Of a DNA stretch of 64,000 bases, positions 9,042 to 18,480 are shown piece after piece. Under the pieces are notes generated by a model. The model was not told the DNA's origin. It made no database searches and saw only the letters and a program-made list of their open reading frames with translations. The DNA is from JAJTGZ01 sp964403525 (GTDB taxonomy: Bacteria > Planctomycetota > Phycisphaerae > Phycisphaerales > UBA1924). The DNA is taken from positions 16,310 to 80,309 of the forward strand of contig CAYOGE010000013.1 of NCBI GenBank assembly GCA_964403525.1. The letters are read 5' to 3'. Both the position numbers and the translations under genes were made by a program. How positions within the stretch are numbered: position 1 is the stretch's first letter; each line of letters begins with the position of its first letter.

Positions 9042-9817
9042 CCAAGCGATCCGCCAGATCGATCAACCGATTCGACCTCTACCGCTGGTGCGTGCAGGAC
9101 GCGCCGGCGATGTGCAGGTTTCTCATCGCAGCACACGGCGGGAAGCCGCGTTCACTGAGAGAAGACTTCGCCGGACCGGCGGGCCTGGCGGCCGAGTGGG
9201 CGGCCCTTTCGCCGGCACACACGGCACTGGCGGTTGACATCGACCGTCGGCCGCTCGCGCACGCGCCCGCGTCTGCGCGTCTGAAGAAAAAAGTCGCCGA
9301 CGCTCTCCGCTGCCGCGACAAGGCCGACGTCATCGCGCTGTTCAACTTCGCCGCCGGCGAGGTCCACGACCGTCGCCGGCTCGTCGCGTATTTCAGAGTG
9401 CTGCGAGCCTCGCTCAACAACGGTGGGATCGCGGCGCTTGACATCTACGGCGGCGCAAACGCCTACACACCCGGTTCTTTGAGCACGTTTGCGCGCGTCC
9501 CCGGCACCCGGCGGCGCATCGGATACACCTGGCAGCAGGTCGCCGCGGACCCGGACACCGGCATGGTCGAGAACCACCTGCACTTCACCCTCGGCGGCAA
9601 GAAGTGGAAGAGCGCGTTTGTCTACAAATGGCGCCTCTGGTCGATCCCCGAGCTGCGCGATGCGCTGCTCGAGGCCGGCTTCGCAAAGGTCGAAACGTAC
9701 GACCGCCTCGGTGATGCCGTCGACCAGAACGGGAATCTACGCATCCGGCCCGTCAGCCCCGCACAGGGGCGGCCTCTCGACAACGACTTTGTCGTCTACC
9801 TCGTCGCACGCAGGTAG
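9038..9817 (+). CDS. Class I SAM-dependent methyltransferase
   Basis: 259 residues. The SAM-binding motif I appears as LREDFAGPAGLAAEWA and motif II as ALAVDIDRRPLAHA. Motif IV/V equivalents are ADVIALFNFAAGEVHD and LNNGGIAALDIYGG. The TTG at 9038 forms a TTGA overlap with the upstream stop, in line with the coupling style in this genome; an earlier in-frame start would overlap the DUF4190 gene by over 200 bp. The methyl acceptor is unknown. Confidence 0.8.
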   Translation: MTKRSARSINRFDLYRWCVQDAPAMCRFLIAAHGGKPRSLREDFAGPAGLAAEWAALSPAHTALAVDIDRRPLAHAPASARLKKKVADALRCRDKADVIALFNFAAGEVHDRRRLVAYFRVLRASLNNGGIAALDIYGGANAYTPGSLSTFARVPGTRRRIGYTWQQVAADPDTGMVENHLHFTLGGKKWKSAFVYKWRLWSIPELRDALLEAGFAKVETYDRLGDAVDQNGNLRIRPVSPAQGRPLDNDFVVYLVARR

Positions 9818-9884
9818 CAGCAGGCAAGTGGGGGCGGGGCGCTCGTTCTCGCGCCGATTACGCCGGTTGGGCCTCGTCGATCGC

Positions 9885-10577
9885 TCAAACCTTCGCGCAC
9901 ATCGCGACCGTCTCTTCAACCATCTTCCCGATGCCCTGGTACACCTGCCACGGGCTGGCGTCGCCGTACATGTACGCCGGGCTCGTGGCCACTTTGCGCT
10001 CGGCGTCCACCACCGCCGCTTCGCACGGCACAACCTTGTTCCTGCTCCCCCAGCCGCTGATCACGCCCGAGACGCCGGCATCGTCACCCACGGTGACCGT
10101 CACTCCGCCGCGAGCGGGATCTCCCATCAGCTTTGCCGCGATCACCGGCGCGATGCAGCAGAGCCCGATCGGCTTGCCGGCGGAGCGGAAGTCGCCAAAC
10201 ACCCGCTCCACTTCCTCGTCCACGACGGCCGCAGCGCCGTCCTTTGCGAAGGTGATGAGGTTCTTCGCGGCCCCAAACCCGCCCGGGAACATCAGGCAGT
10301 CGTACCCCGCGCTGCCGAGCTTGCAGAGCTCACTGAGCGGCTTGATGTTGCCGCGAGCGATCCGCGCCGCTTCGACGAGGCAGTTGCGGGACTCGGTGGA
10401 CGGCTCACCGGTGAGGTGGTTCACAACGTCCGCCTGGGCTTTGTCTGGCGCAAAGCACTGGTACGTCACGCCGAGACGCGAAAGGTGAATAAGGATGCTT
10501 GTCGCTTCGTGAATCTCTGAGCCGTCGCCGCGCCCGCACCCGCTGAGCACCACCGCCGCGTTGAGTGTCCGTCCCAT
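9885..10577 (-). CDS. elbB: ElbB-type glyoxalase / DJ-1-like class I amidotransferase-fold protein
   Basis: 230 residues. AAVVLSGCGRGDGSEIHEAT at the N-terminus and CLMFPGGFGAAKNL with the putative nucleophile elbow GLCCIAP fit the ElbB (isoprenoid biosynthesis-associated glyoxalase) family. The ATG at 10577 is chosen over one seven codons upstream because AGGAGA lies 5 nt before it. ElbB has glyoxalase activity in Escherichia coli; the physiological substrate is uncertain. Confidence 0.9.
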   Translation of the reverse strand: MGRTLNAAVVLSGCGRGDGSEIHEATSILIHLSRLGVTYQCFAPDKAQADVVNHLTGEPSTESRNCLVEAARIARGNIKPLSELCKLGSAGYDCLMFPGGFGAAKNLITFAKDGAAAVVDEEVERVFGDFRSAGKPIGLCCIAPVIAAKLMGDPARGGVTVTVGDDAGVSGVISGWGSRNKVVPCEAAVVDAERKVATSPAYMYGDASPWQVYQGIGKMVEETVAMCAKV

Positions 10578-10613
10578 GCCGTTCTCCTGATTGCCCACGA
10601 TCGTACGGGCATG

Positions 10614-10643
10614 AAAAAACCGGCGGCCATCAGGCCGCCGGTT
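10614..10643 (-). terminator. Rho-independent terminator
   Basis: A perfect 11-bp stem (AACCGGCGGCC / GGCCGCCGGTT, 4-nt loop) is followed by six U on the leftward strand. It lies 24 bp after the stop of the secreted-protein gene at 10667 and ends that transcript before elbB. Confidence 0.88.
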
Positions 10644-10666
10644 CCGTGGAAGGCTTGGCGAAACGC

Positions 10667-11299
10667 TCAGTTTGAGCCGCGCGGCGGGGGGTTGCCTCCT
10701 CCGGGGGCGCGCTCGAAGGGGTTGCCGTTGTCCTGGCCCTTGTCGTGCACGCCAAACGCCTTGTGGGCGCTGTCACGCTGAGCAACGACTTTGTCGTACG
10801 CGGCCTTCGCCTCAGCGGTCTTGCCGTCGAGCGTCGCCACCTCGGCGTCGATCAGGCTCTTGAGGATATCGAGCAGGTGCTTCCGGTACGAGTTCAGGAC
10901 CGTCGCCCGGGCCGCCTCATCCTTTGCGTCGTTCATCGCCTCGGTCGGCCGGGCGTTCTTTGCGCTGGCGCAGAACCGCTCAGCGTCGCCCAGGAGGCGG
11001 AGGTTCTCCTCCTTCTTTGAAGCGTCAGCGATGGTGTCCTTGAGGGCATCGATCGCGCGCTGCATCCCCTTCATCGAGGCATCCAGGCCGGGGGCCTGCC
11101 CACCCTGGCGACCGCCGGGCTGGCCACGCCCACCGGGTTGTCCGGCACCGCCGGGTCCACCGGGACCGCGAGCCGGGGGCTGTCCGCCTGCGCCGCCTCC
11201 CGCGGGCGGTTGCCCGCCGGGCTGGCCAAGACCCGCGGCAAGCATGACGCCGGCAACAACCAGGCCGCTCAAGGCGGCCACGCTCAACTGCTTCTTCAT
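10667..11299 (-). CDS. Secreted Gly/Pro-rich protein, unknown function
   Basis: 210 residues. The ATG at 11299 opens a clear signal peptide (MKKQLSVAALSGLVVAGVML), which ends near residue 25. A Gly/Pro/Gln/Arg-rich low-complexity segment follows (about residues 27-70, with repeated GGQP, GQPGGR and GGAGGQ patterns), then a charged helical domain (about residues 75-190). It is exported to the periplasm or beyond. Nothing in the helical domain is recognised. It has its own intrinsic terminator. Confidence 0.75.
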   Translation of the reverse strand: MKKQLSVAALSGLVVAGVMLAAGLGQPGGQPPAGGGAGGQPPARGPGGPGGAGQPGGRGQPGGRQGGQAPGLDASMKGMQRAIDALKDTIADASKKEENLRLLGDAERFCASAKNARPTEAMNDAKDEAARATVLNSYRKHLLDILKSLIDAEVATLDGKTAEAKAAYDKVVAQRDSAHKAFGVHDKGQDNGNPFERAPGGGNPPPRGSN

Positions 11300-11447
11300 C
11301 AATGGCTCCACTTTGGGAATAGGGACGAACGGGCGGACTTCATCATAGTGAACGCTGGAGGACCTGCGTTGTTGCACCCAAACGCCCGGCGGGGGACAAA
11401 CCCCGTGCCAACCCGCGGGCCCATCGCTTTCCCCCTTAGGATCGCCT

Positions 11448-12125
11448 ATGGCGTCATTTGACAAAGCCCTCCTGCCCGGTGAAGAGGTGCTCTACCAGGC
11501 CCGGCTTTCATCGCTCCCGCTCTACATAGACGGTGGCGTCCTGCTCGGGGGGCTGGCCATGATCGTGACCGGCCTGATGTTGCTCGGCTTACCGGTGGCA
11601 GGGTTCGGCCTCATCGGCCTGGGTGGTATCGTGCTGCTGTTTGGGTGCGGGCGCCTGGCGCGGACCATGGTCCAGCGGAGCACCACCGACATGCTCGTCA
11701 CCAACCGGCGGGTGCTGAGCCGGGTGGGTGTCCTGCGAAAGGAATCCGAAGAGATGTTCCTCGGCAAGATCGAGTCGGTCGAGATCCACCAGAACCTGCT
11801 CGCCCGCGCGCTGAACTACGGCTCGATCGAGGTCAACGGGAGCGGAGAGGGGGAGCTGGTTTTCACGAACATCGCTGCGCCCAAGGACTTCCGCAACGCG
11901 TGCATGAACGCGGTTGAACAGGCGAGCTTGACGCGGAGCGCTGCGCCGTCGAGCGCAGCCGCCAGCGGCACCGCCGACGTCTACTTCGAGGTCGAAGTGC
12001 TCGATGAAGCAGGTGGGGCGGCACGCTGGATTGAGGTGCGGGCCCAGTCTGCCGACAGCGCCAGGACGCTCGCCGCGAGCGCGGGCGTGAAGGCCGGAAA
12101 AGCAAGAGTAAAGAGGATCGGTTGA
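11448..12125 (+). CDS. PH domain-containing membrane protein (bPH_2)
   Basis: 225 residues. FDKALLPGEEVLYQARLSS at the N-terminus, two membrane helices (about residues 25-68), and then the bacterial PH-like segment TDMLVTNRRVLSRVGVLRK...IESVEIHQNLLARALNYGSI, which is the YdbS/bPH_2 signature. A variable tail of about 75 residues follows. Such domains are thought to be membrane scaffolds. Start supported by AGGA 8 nt upstream. Divergent from the secreted-protein gene. Confidence 0.85.
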   Translation: MASFDKALLPGEEVLYQARLSSLPLYIDGGVLLGGLAMIVTGLMLLGLPVAGFGLIGLGGIVLLFGCGRLARTMVQRSTTDMLVTNRRVLSRVGVLRKESEEMFLGKIESVEIHQNLLARALNYGSIEVNGSGEGELVFTNIAAPKDFRNACMNAVEQASLTRSAAPSSAAASGTADVYFEVEVLDEAGGAARWIEVRAQSADSARTLAASAGVKAGKARVKRIG

Positions 12126-12133
12126 CGGCGCGG

Positions 12134-12595
12134 CTACTTCGACATGAGCCGCGCGCGCAGGTCCGTGATGCCGGCCCGCCAGGCTTCGGCGTGGTCCGAC
12201 TCTGCCCAGAGTTCGGCCAGCTCCGACTCTTCGGCGAGTGAGCGGTCGATCGCTTCTACAGCAAGCGTGCGGACCTCGGGCTGGTTGAGGATCTTCGCCC
12301 CCGGTCCCTTGGCCCAGGCGGCGAGTGCCTTCAGCGGCGGCTCCGAACCGCCAGTCATTGAAGCCCCCGGCCTCCCGCCAGCCGCGGCGACGGCCTCCGC
12401 CGCGGCGAGGGCGCACTCGCCCGCATCGATATCGAGGTACCCCTTGTACTCGACCACCACCGCGAGTGCTCCGATCACAAAGGCGATCCGCCCCGGCTCG
12501 TCGGCCGTTCCTTCACCTTCGGCGGCTTCTTCCCACCCCGCCAGCCAGTCCATCGCCTCGTCGTTTTCGAAGATGCCGGTGCCCCATGCGCCCAT
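12134..12595 (-). CDS. DUF4259 domain-containing protein
   Basis: 153 residues, cytosolic, acidic and Ala-rich. The start MGAWGTGIFENDEAMDWLAGWEE is the hallmark of DUF4259. Function unknown; related proteins often sit near immunity-like or small orphan genes. It converges with the PH-domain gene with only 8 bp between them. Confidence 0.83.
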   Translation of the reverse strand: MGAWGTGIFENDEAMDWLAGWEEAAEGEGTADEPGRIAFVIGALAVVVEYKGYLDIDAGECALAAAEAVAAAGGRPGASMTGGSEPPLKALAAWAKGPGAKILNQPEVRTLAVEAIDRSLAEESELAELWAESDHAEAWRAGITDLRARLMSK

Positions 12596-12653
12596 GTAGA
12601 GTCTCCTGCGGGGAGTGTACAGGGCATCCGGGGAGCGGTTCCTTTGACGTGTC

Positions 12654-14063
12654 TCAACCCCTGCGGCGGGCCGGGCGCTTCGGGCGGAACTGATCGAAGT
12701 GGGCGGAGATGTACGTCGGCGCTGCGGTGAGCGCCCTGTCGGCGTGCCGCGTGAACGCGTCGTCGAGGCGTGCGAGCTTCTTGTGCTGGGCGTCGCTGAG
12801 CGCCTCGTATACCCTCATGCTGTTGCGTAACTCGGTGGGGAGTCCGCCGGGGCCGAACGCGTGGGCGGCGGTGTGCAGCGCTTTGGCGGCGGCGGTGAGG
12901 CCGATGGTGCGGAGGCCCTCAACCGCGGTGGGCCAAGGGCATCCGTTGGCGAGGGTGAGCGTGAGGCCGTCGCCCTGCACCGAGAGTGCAAGCTCGTACG
13001 CACGGAGGACGCCCGCGGCTTTGGAAGAGAATGCGGCGGGGTTGCGGTTGAGCCTTGCGAGGAGTTGCTCCGGCTCCAAAAACCCCTTGCAGCGACGGAG
13101 CGCCTCCTTTGCGAGTTCAACCCGCTGGTACTCGTCCTTGGCCGCGGAGGCAATGCGGGCGCGGGCGAGCTCCTTTGTACGATGAGGGTCACGCTCTGCG
13201 GTGAAGGTCAGGATGAGTGAGCGTGCCTGTTCGTTGTCGGTCGTGCGGAGCTTCTTCTTCGCGAGGGCCTCGTCCACGGACCAGAGATCGGCGGCGGCCG
13301 GCACGGTGTAGCGGCGTCCGCGGTCGCGGTCGTGGTAGAGCGACCACAGGACGTGGCGGATTGCCCGGTTGCCCGGGTGGATGCAGCGCGGGCTCGGCAG
13401 GAGCTTGCGGGCGGCGACCGGGTCGCAGGCCTTGAGGCAATCGATCGCGTGCTCGAAGACCTCGTCCCATGCCTCGCCGACGCCCGGTCGCAGAGCGCGT
13501 TCCCCAGTGACGACGGCGGTGGCGAGCGGGATGAAGGCCGCGGAAAAACGTCTGGATGCGTGGTGGTGGATGGTGGCGAGTTCCGCGCCGCGGAAGGCAG
13601 CGCCCGCTGATCGCGGGTTCAGGCTCTTGGCAGCACGGACGGCGGCGGGCAGGTCCGCATCACGCGCGAGCCAGACGAGGTGCTTGGTGGCCTCGGCTGC
13701 GAGAAGAGGGTCTTTGACGGTCGCCAGCTTCTTGAGCCCGTCGGCGAAGGGGGCACTGCGGGCGTGGACCAGCGTCTGCCAAAGGCTGCTCTGTGTGCAG
13801 CAGAGTTCGCGCTCGTCGCCCAAGTAGTTGACCAGCAGGGGCGGGAACGCGAGCGCGAGCATCTGACGCTCGTACGAACGCTCGAGTTCGCGGCGTGCGG
13901 AAGGTGTGCGTGCTCTTCGCTTGGCCTGGCGGTAGGCCTCCTCGGCGACGTGCTCGGCGACCGCGAGTTTCTGCTCGCGCGGCGGCATCCAGTCGTACTG
14001 GCTGAGGACTTCAGACGGCACGGTCACGCCGGGGGCGGGAACGGGCTTGGAGCGTCGGGCCAC
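12654..14063 (-). CDS. Hypothetical protein with DUF4375/DMP19-like C-terminus
   Basis: 469 residues, rich in helix, no signal peptide or membrane segment. The last 90 residues (VEGLRTIGLTAAAKALHTAA, then LARLDDAFTRHADRALTA, then YISAHFDQF) follow the pattern of the DUF4375 (DMP19) domain. The N-terminal 370 residues, with a CIHPGNRAIRHVLWSLYHDRD segment, are not recognised. DMP19-like proteins have been proposed as DNA mimics, but that role cannot be assumed for this much larger protein. Confidence 0.6.
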   Translation of the reverse strand: MARRSKPVPAPGVTVPSEVLSQYDWMPPREQKLAVAEHVAEEAYRQAKRRARTPSARRELERSYERQMLALAFPPLLVNYLGDERELCCTQSSLWQTLVHARSAPFADGLKKLATVKDPLLAAEATKHLVWLARDADLPAAVRAAKSLNPRSAGAAFRGAELATIHHHASRRFSAAFIPLATAVVTGERALRPGVGEAWDEVFEHAIDCLKACDPVAARKLLPSPRCIHPGNRAIRHVLWSLYHDRDRGRRYTVPAAADLWSVDEALAKKKLRTTDNEQARSLILTFTAERDPHRTKELARARIASAAKDEYQRVELAKEALRRCKGFLEPEQLLARLNRNPAAFSSKAAGVLRAYELALSVQGDGLTLTLANGCPWPTAVEGLRTIGLTAAAKALHTAAHAFGPGGLPTELRNSMRVYEALSDAQHKKLARLDDAFTRHADRALTAAPTYISAHFDQFRPKRPARRRG

Positions 14064-14102
14064 GAGTGTCTCCTTGTGGCGTGAATATACCGTGGCTCAA
14101 CG

Positions 14103-14130
14103 AAAACGCCCCGGGATGTCCCGGGGCGTT
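14103..14130 (-). terminator. Rho-independent terminator of pckA
   Basis: A 12-bp stem (AACGCCCCGGGA / TCCCGGGGCGTT) with a tiny loop is followed by UUUU on the leftward strand, 35 bp after the pckA stop codon. Confidence 0.8.
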
Positions 14131-14164
14131 GTGAGATGCTGCATGTCAGCAGCGTCGGACGCTT

Positions 14165-15766
14165 TCAGATCCGCGGCCCGGCCGCTCGGACCGCCTCGGG
14201 CATGTCAAATTTCTTGTCGTTGTCCCGGAACTTCTTGGCCAGTTCTTTCGCCTTGGCGTCGTAGGCGGCCCCGTCCTTCCACGTGTTGCGCGGGTTGAGC
14301 AGTTCGCTGGGGACACCCTCGACCTTGTCGGGGAGGTTGAGCCCGAAGATCGGGTCGGGGGAGAACTTCGCGTTCTTGAGAGTGCCGTTGAGGATCGCCG
14401 TGACGAACGCGCGCGTGTACTTGAGGCTGAAGCGGCTGCCGGTGCCGTACGGACCGCCCGTCCAGCCCGTGTTGAGCAGCCAGACGTCGGCGTTGTGCTT
14501 GGCGACCTTCGCCGCGAGCATCTCCGCGTAAACCTTGGCCGGGCGCGGCAGGAACGGGCCGCCGAAGCAGGCCGAGAAGTTCGGCTGCGGCTCGGTCACG
14601 CCCAGTTCGGTGCCGGCGAGCTTGCTGGTGTACCCGTTGATGAAGTAGTACATCGCCTGCTCGCGGCTGAGCTTGCTCACCGGCGGCATGACGCCGTACG
14701 CGTCGGCGGTGAGGAAGACGACGTTCTTGGGGTGCCCGCCAACGGAAGGGATGATCGCGCCGGGGATGTAGTCGAGCGGGTACGTCGCGCGTGTGTTCTC
14801 GGTGTACCTGGTGCTGTCGTAGTTCGGCTGTCGCGTCGCCGGATCGATCTCGAGGTTCTCCAGCACGCTGCCGAACTTGACCGCGTTCCAGATCTGAGGC
14901 TCGCCCTCCTTTGAGAGCTTGATGCACTTGGCGTAGCAGCCCCCCTCAAAGTTAAACACGCCGTTGTCGCTCCACCCGTGCTCGTCGTCGCCGATGAGCG
15001 CCCGGTCCGGGTCCGCCGACAGCGTCGTCTTGCCCGTGCCCGAGAGCCCGAAGAACAGCGCGACGTTGGTCGGGTCCTTCTTGTCGACGTTCGCCGAGCA
15101 GTGCATCGGGAAGACGCCAACCTCGGGCATGTCGAAGTTCATGGCGTAGAAAAGCGACTTCTTCATCTCGCCCGCGTACTCGCTGCCGACGATCACCACC
15201 AGCTTGCGCTCAAGGCTCTGGGCGATCATCACGGGGCTCTTGACGCCAAAGGCGGCTTGTTCTTCCGCCGTCAGGCGACGCTTCCCGGCGTTGATGATCG
15301 TCCAGCCACCCTCTGCCTTCCACACCGCCCCGGCGCCCGCGGCGGGCGAACCCTCCGGAATAAACAGCGTGCGGATGAAGAGGTTGTGCCACGCCTGCTC
15401 GGTGATGACCTTGGCGCAAAGGCGGTTCTTCTGGTCCGCCCCGACGAAACCAGTAAAGACGAACAGGTCCTTGCGGGAGTTCAAATGGTCGACGGCGATC
15501 GTGAGCAGCTTGTCGAAGTTTGCGGGGGTGATCGGGGCGTTGAAGCCGCCCCAGCCGATCTTGTCGTGCACGCCGGCCGTGTCCTCGAGGTACTTGTCCT
15601 TTGGGCTTCGGCCCGTCCGGTCACCGGTCAGGCAAACCAGTCCGCCGTTGCTGGCAAGCACGCCCTCGCCACGAGCGATCGCAAGCTCGACCAGTTTGGC
15701 GGGGGCCAGATTCGTTTGAACGCGGCTGGGAGAAAGGTCCAGACGGGAGAGGATGCTGCTGCTCAT
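14165..15766 (-). CDS. pckA: Phosphoenolpyruvate carboxykinase (ATP)
   Basis: Converts oxaloacetate and ATP to phosphoenolpyruvate, ADP and CO2: the first committed step of gluconeogenesis. 533 residues, close to the usual 530-540. Visible motifs are the P-loop GLSGTGKTTLSADPDRALIG, the metal/ATP motif DDEHGW, FPMHCSANVD and NGYTSKLAGTE. The ATG at 15766 (GGAG 8 nt upstream) gives the family-typical N-terminus; an upstream extension of 34 residues is not conserved-looking. Followed by its own terminator. Confidence 0.97.
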   Translation of the reverse strand: MSSSILSRLDLSPSRVQTNLAPAKLVELAIARGEGVLASNGGLVCLTGDRTGRSPKDKYLEDTAGVHDKIGWGGFNAPITPANFDKLLTIAVDHLNSRKDLFVFTGFVGADQKNRLCAKVITEQAWHNLFIRTLFIPEGSPAAGAGAVWKAEGGWTIINAGKRRLTAEEQAAFGVKSPVMIAQSLERKLVVIVGSEYAGEMKKSLFYAMNFDMPEVGVFPMHCSANVDKKDPTNVALFFGLSGTGKTTLSADPDRALIGDDEHGWSDNGVFNFEGGCYAKCIKLSKEGEPQIWNAVKFGSVLENLEIDPATRQPNYDSTRYTENTRATYPLDYIPGAIIPSVGGHPKNVVFLTADAYGVMPPVSKLSREQAMYYFINGYTSKLAGTELGVTEPQPNFSACFGGPFLPRPAKVYAEMLAAKVAKHNADVWLLNTGWTGGPYGTGSRFSLKYTRAFVTAILNGTLKNAKFSPDPIFGLNLPDKVEGVPSELLNPRNTWKDGAAYDAKAKELAKKFRDNDKKFDMPEAVRAAGPRI

Positions 15767-15982
15767 GGGTGCTCCAAGGCCCTCGCACTCGCTGAAAGAC
15801 GCTGGCAACGGGGCCGAAGCGTGACGAGGGGATGTCACAGTAGACCCGACCCTTACTCCTGTGGACAACCAAGGGCCGTGTCTGCGAAAAACACCTTGTA
15901 GCCCCGCGGCCGGGTGTTCGGACTCTGGCCATCGCGCCGTTCAGACGAGCCGCGCAGCCAGCCGGGTCCTTGGTGTGAGCGG

Positions 15983-16014
15983 TTGACGACATGCAGCCGC
16001 CTGCCCGCTAGAAT
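15983..16014 (+). promoter_or_regulatory. Possible promoter of tRNA-His
   Basis: TTGACG at 15983 and TAGAAT at 16009 resemble sigma-70 -35 and -10 boxes about 37 bp before the tRNA. The spacer of 20 bp is longer than the ideal 17, so only the -10 may be real. Confidence 0.3.
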
Positions 16015-16050
16015 CACCCTCGCTCCGCGGCCGACCGCGTGGGCGCAGTT

Positions 16051-16125
16051 GGTGGCTATAGCTCAGTTGGCTAGAGCGCGAGGTTGTGATCCTTGAGGTC
16101 GCGGGTTCGAGTCCCGTTAGCCACC
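16051..16125 (+). tRNA. tRNA-His (GTG anticodon)
   Basis: A full cloverleaf can be drawn: acceptor GTGGCTA/TAGCCAC, D stem GCTC/GAGC, anticodon stem CGAGG/CCTTG around loop TTGTGAT (anticodon GTG), and T loop TTCGAGT. The extra G at 16051 opposite C at 16125 is the G-1:C73 pair that identifies histidine tRNAs. CCA is not encoded. Confidence 0.96.
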
Positions 16126-16143
16126 CTTGGTCGGTTCGTCCGC

Positions 16144-18480
16144 CTAGGCGGCCTGTTCGGCCTGCCTTTGGCCCGCCCACTTTGCGCAGGCGCTCAGCAG
16201 CGCCGCGCACTCAACCGGTTTCGTCAGGTAATCATCGCACCCCGCGGCGATGCACTTTTCGCGGTCGCCGTGCATCGCGTGCGCCGTCAGCGCGATGATC
16301 GGCAGCTTGCACCCCTTGATCCGCAGCAGGCTGGAAGCCCCGTAGCCGTCCAGCTCGGGCATCTGCATGTCCATCAGGATTACGTCGAACGGTCGCTGCT
16401 GTTCGGCCGGCCGCATGACCGTGTCAACGGCAATGCGACCGTTTTCTGCGAGCGTGACGTTGGCGCCGGCCCGGGTGAGGTACATCCGCAGCAGCCGTTG
16501 ATTGTCGGGGCCGTCCTCGGCGAGCAGCACACGAACACCGTCCAGCCGCGTCGCGGGCTGGTCTGGCGCGAGCGGTTTGGGCGCGGCCGAGCGCCGCGGC
16601 TCCATGCTCACACCCTCAACAGCGCCCGTCTCGATCGTCGCGGTAAACGTCGAACCCTTCCCGGGCTGCGAGGCGATCGTGATGTCACCCCCTAGCGCCC
16701 GCGCGAGGTTGAGCGAGATCGTCAGCCCCAGGCCGGTGCCTCCAAACCGGCGCGTTGTCGAAGCGTCGGCCTGGGCGAACGGTTTGAAGAGCTTCGCCGA
16801 CTGCTCGGGCGTCAGGCCGATGCCCGAATCGGTTACGTCAAAGCGGAGGTGCGGGCGCGGGCCCGTGACGTACGAAGCGTTGATCGAGACGGCGCCTTCC
16901 TTGGTGAACTTGATCGCGTTGCCGACAAGGTTGATCAGGATCTGCCGCAAGCGAACAGGGTCGGTCTGGACACTCTGCGGGAACGGGCCAGTGACCGAGT
17001 GCTTCAGCGCGAGGTCCTTCTCGTCGGCTCGCACCTGCATGAGGGAGCAGACCTCTTCGATCACCTGGGCGGCGTCGGTCTCGATGCGCTCGACCGTCAG
17101 CTGGCCGGCCTCGATCTTGGAGATATCGAGGATGTCGTTGATGACGGTGAGAAGGTGCGCGCCGTTGCGGCGGATCGTCTGCACCGCGTCGATGCGGTCC
17201 GACGGTGACTGCGTTGGATCCAGCAGCAAGTCGGCGTACCCGATGATGGCGCCCATCGGCGTACGGATCTCGTGCGACATGTTGCTGAGGAAATCGCTCT
17301 TGGCGGCGTCGGCCCGCTCGGCCGCGGCGACCAGCCCGCGGGCCGACCGCGCTGCCCGCGCTCCAAGCACAGCGAAGGCGACCGCCGCCGCTACTGAAAC
17401 AGTTACGGTAAGCCACCACACGGTGACCATCAACCGCTGCGAACCCGCCTCGAGGTTCGCCACCGCCGCTGCGCTGCGCTGAGTGATCGTGTCCGCCGAG
17501 GAAGAGAGTTGACGGGCGAGCGCGTCGGCAGCCGCGGTCATCTCCGAAGCCCGAGCGGCGACCGCTGAGCGGGCGACAACGGCCAAGTAGAGCCCCCCGT
17601 TCCCTGGGACGATCGTCTGGGCTGACTCCTCGACCCGGAAGCCCTGACCGAACACCGCCTCCTCGAGGTGGTCCAGCGCGAGCTCGATCGGACCGGTCCC
17701 AGCGCCAAGGTCGGCGCTTGTTCGCCGCACCTTCGCCATCACGGGCCGGAACCGGTTGTCGCGGAGGTTGGCGAGTTGATCGGCATCCGTTACGCCCGCA
17801 AGGGTCAAGACGAGGAGTTGGACCTCTGCGACGTCGTTCCTCAGCACGGTCGCACGCCGTAGACGCTCGGCGGCTTCGAGCAGTTCCTTCGTCGGCGGCG
17901 CGTGACCGGTCGTCGTCTCAGCGCTGAACGATCGCAGCAATCGGATGTGCGCAAGCCGCTGCTGCCCCTCGCTCTTGTCCCCTGCTTCTTTCAGTTTCTC
18001 TGCCGCTTCAACAGCCGTCCGGGTTGCTTCGTTCAACCGCTCACCGGCTTCGCGCCGCGCGGCGTCCCACGCCAGCAGGTCGGTGCGGAACCGCGACATC
18101 GCGGTAATCTCGTTGCGGAGCTCGTCGACCGCCTCGACCATCGCCATGTCCGGCGCGACCGAAAGGCCGGGGCGCGCGGCGTCACCGAGCCGAGCCAGCC
18201 ATGCAGGCTCGGATGAGACGCTTCCACCGCGGAGGATGCGGGCAAAGTCAGTGCGGGCTTCAGCGTTGCTCGATCGAATCTCACGGTCAATCGAGCTCGA
18301 CCACGCCTTCAACGAGCTGAGGGAGTTGTGCCCTTGCGATGCCTGCCACAGAACCACGCCGAACGCAGCCACAACCACCGTCAGTGTGAGGAAGCCGGTG
18401 CCGACAACGCTCCAGACAAGGCGTTGCGCGCGCCATTGGGCGTGGTTCCGCACTGCTTTGGCAGGGGCCGTTGAGTTCAT
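16144..18480 (-). CDS. Hybrid sensor histidine kinase with C-terminal receiver
   Basis: 778 residues. Membrane helices at about 20-45 and 347-372 enclose a periplasmic helical sensor of about 300 residues. Then come HisKA (FLSNMSHEIRTPMGA, phospho-acceptor His403), HATPase_c (N box NLVGNAIKF, G boxes DVTDSGIGL and FGGTGLGL) and a receiver domain (VILMDMQMPELDG, phospho-acceptor Asp704; conserved Lys in YLTKPV). The ATG at 18480 forms an ATGA overlap with the stop of the upstream binding-protein gene, so the sensor is translated with it. No DNA-binding output is present; phosphotransfer to a separate protein is inferred. Confidence 0.93.
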   Translation of the reverse strand: MNSTAPAKAVRNHAQWRAQRLVWSVVGTGFLTLTVVVAAFGVVLWQASQGHNSLSSLKAWSSSIDREIRSSNAEARTDFARILRGGSVSSEPAWLARLGDAARPGLSVAPDMAMVEAVDELRNEITAMSRFRTDLLAWDAARREAGERLNEATRTAVEAAEKLKEAGDKSEGQQRLAHIRLLRSFSAETTTGHAPPTKELLEAAERLRRATVLRNDVAEVQLLVLTLAGVTDADQLANLRDNRFRPVMAKVRRTSADLGAGTGPIELALDHLEEAVFGQGFRVEESAQTIVPGNGGLYLAVVARSAVAARASEMTAAADALARQLSSSADTITQRSAAAVANLEAGSQRLMVTVWWLTVTVSVAAAVAFAVLGARAARSARGLVAAAERADAAKSDFLSNMSHEIRTPMGAIIGYADLLLDPTQSPSDRIDAVQTIRRNGAHLLTVINDILDISKIEAGQLTVERIETDAAQVIEEVCSLMQVRADEKDLALKHSVTGPFPQSVQTDPVRLRQILINLVGNAIKFTKEGAVSINASYVTGPRPHLRFDVTDSGIGLTPEQSAKLFKPFAQADASTTRRFGGTGLGLTISLNLARALGGDITIASQPGKGSTFTATIETGAVEGVSMEPRRSAAPKPLAPDQPATRLDGVRVLLAEDGPDNQRLLRMYLTRAGANVTLAENGRIAVDTVMRPAEQQRPFDVILMDMQMPELDGYGASSLLRIKGCKLPIIALTAHAMHGDREKCIAAGCDDYLTKPVECAALLSACAKWAGQRQAEQAA

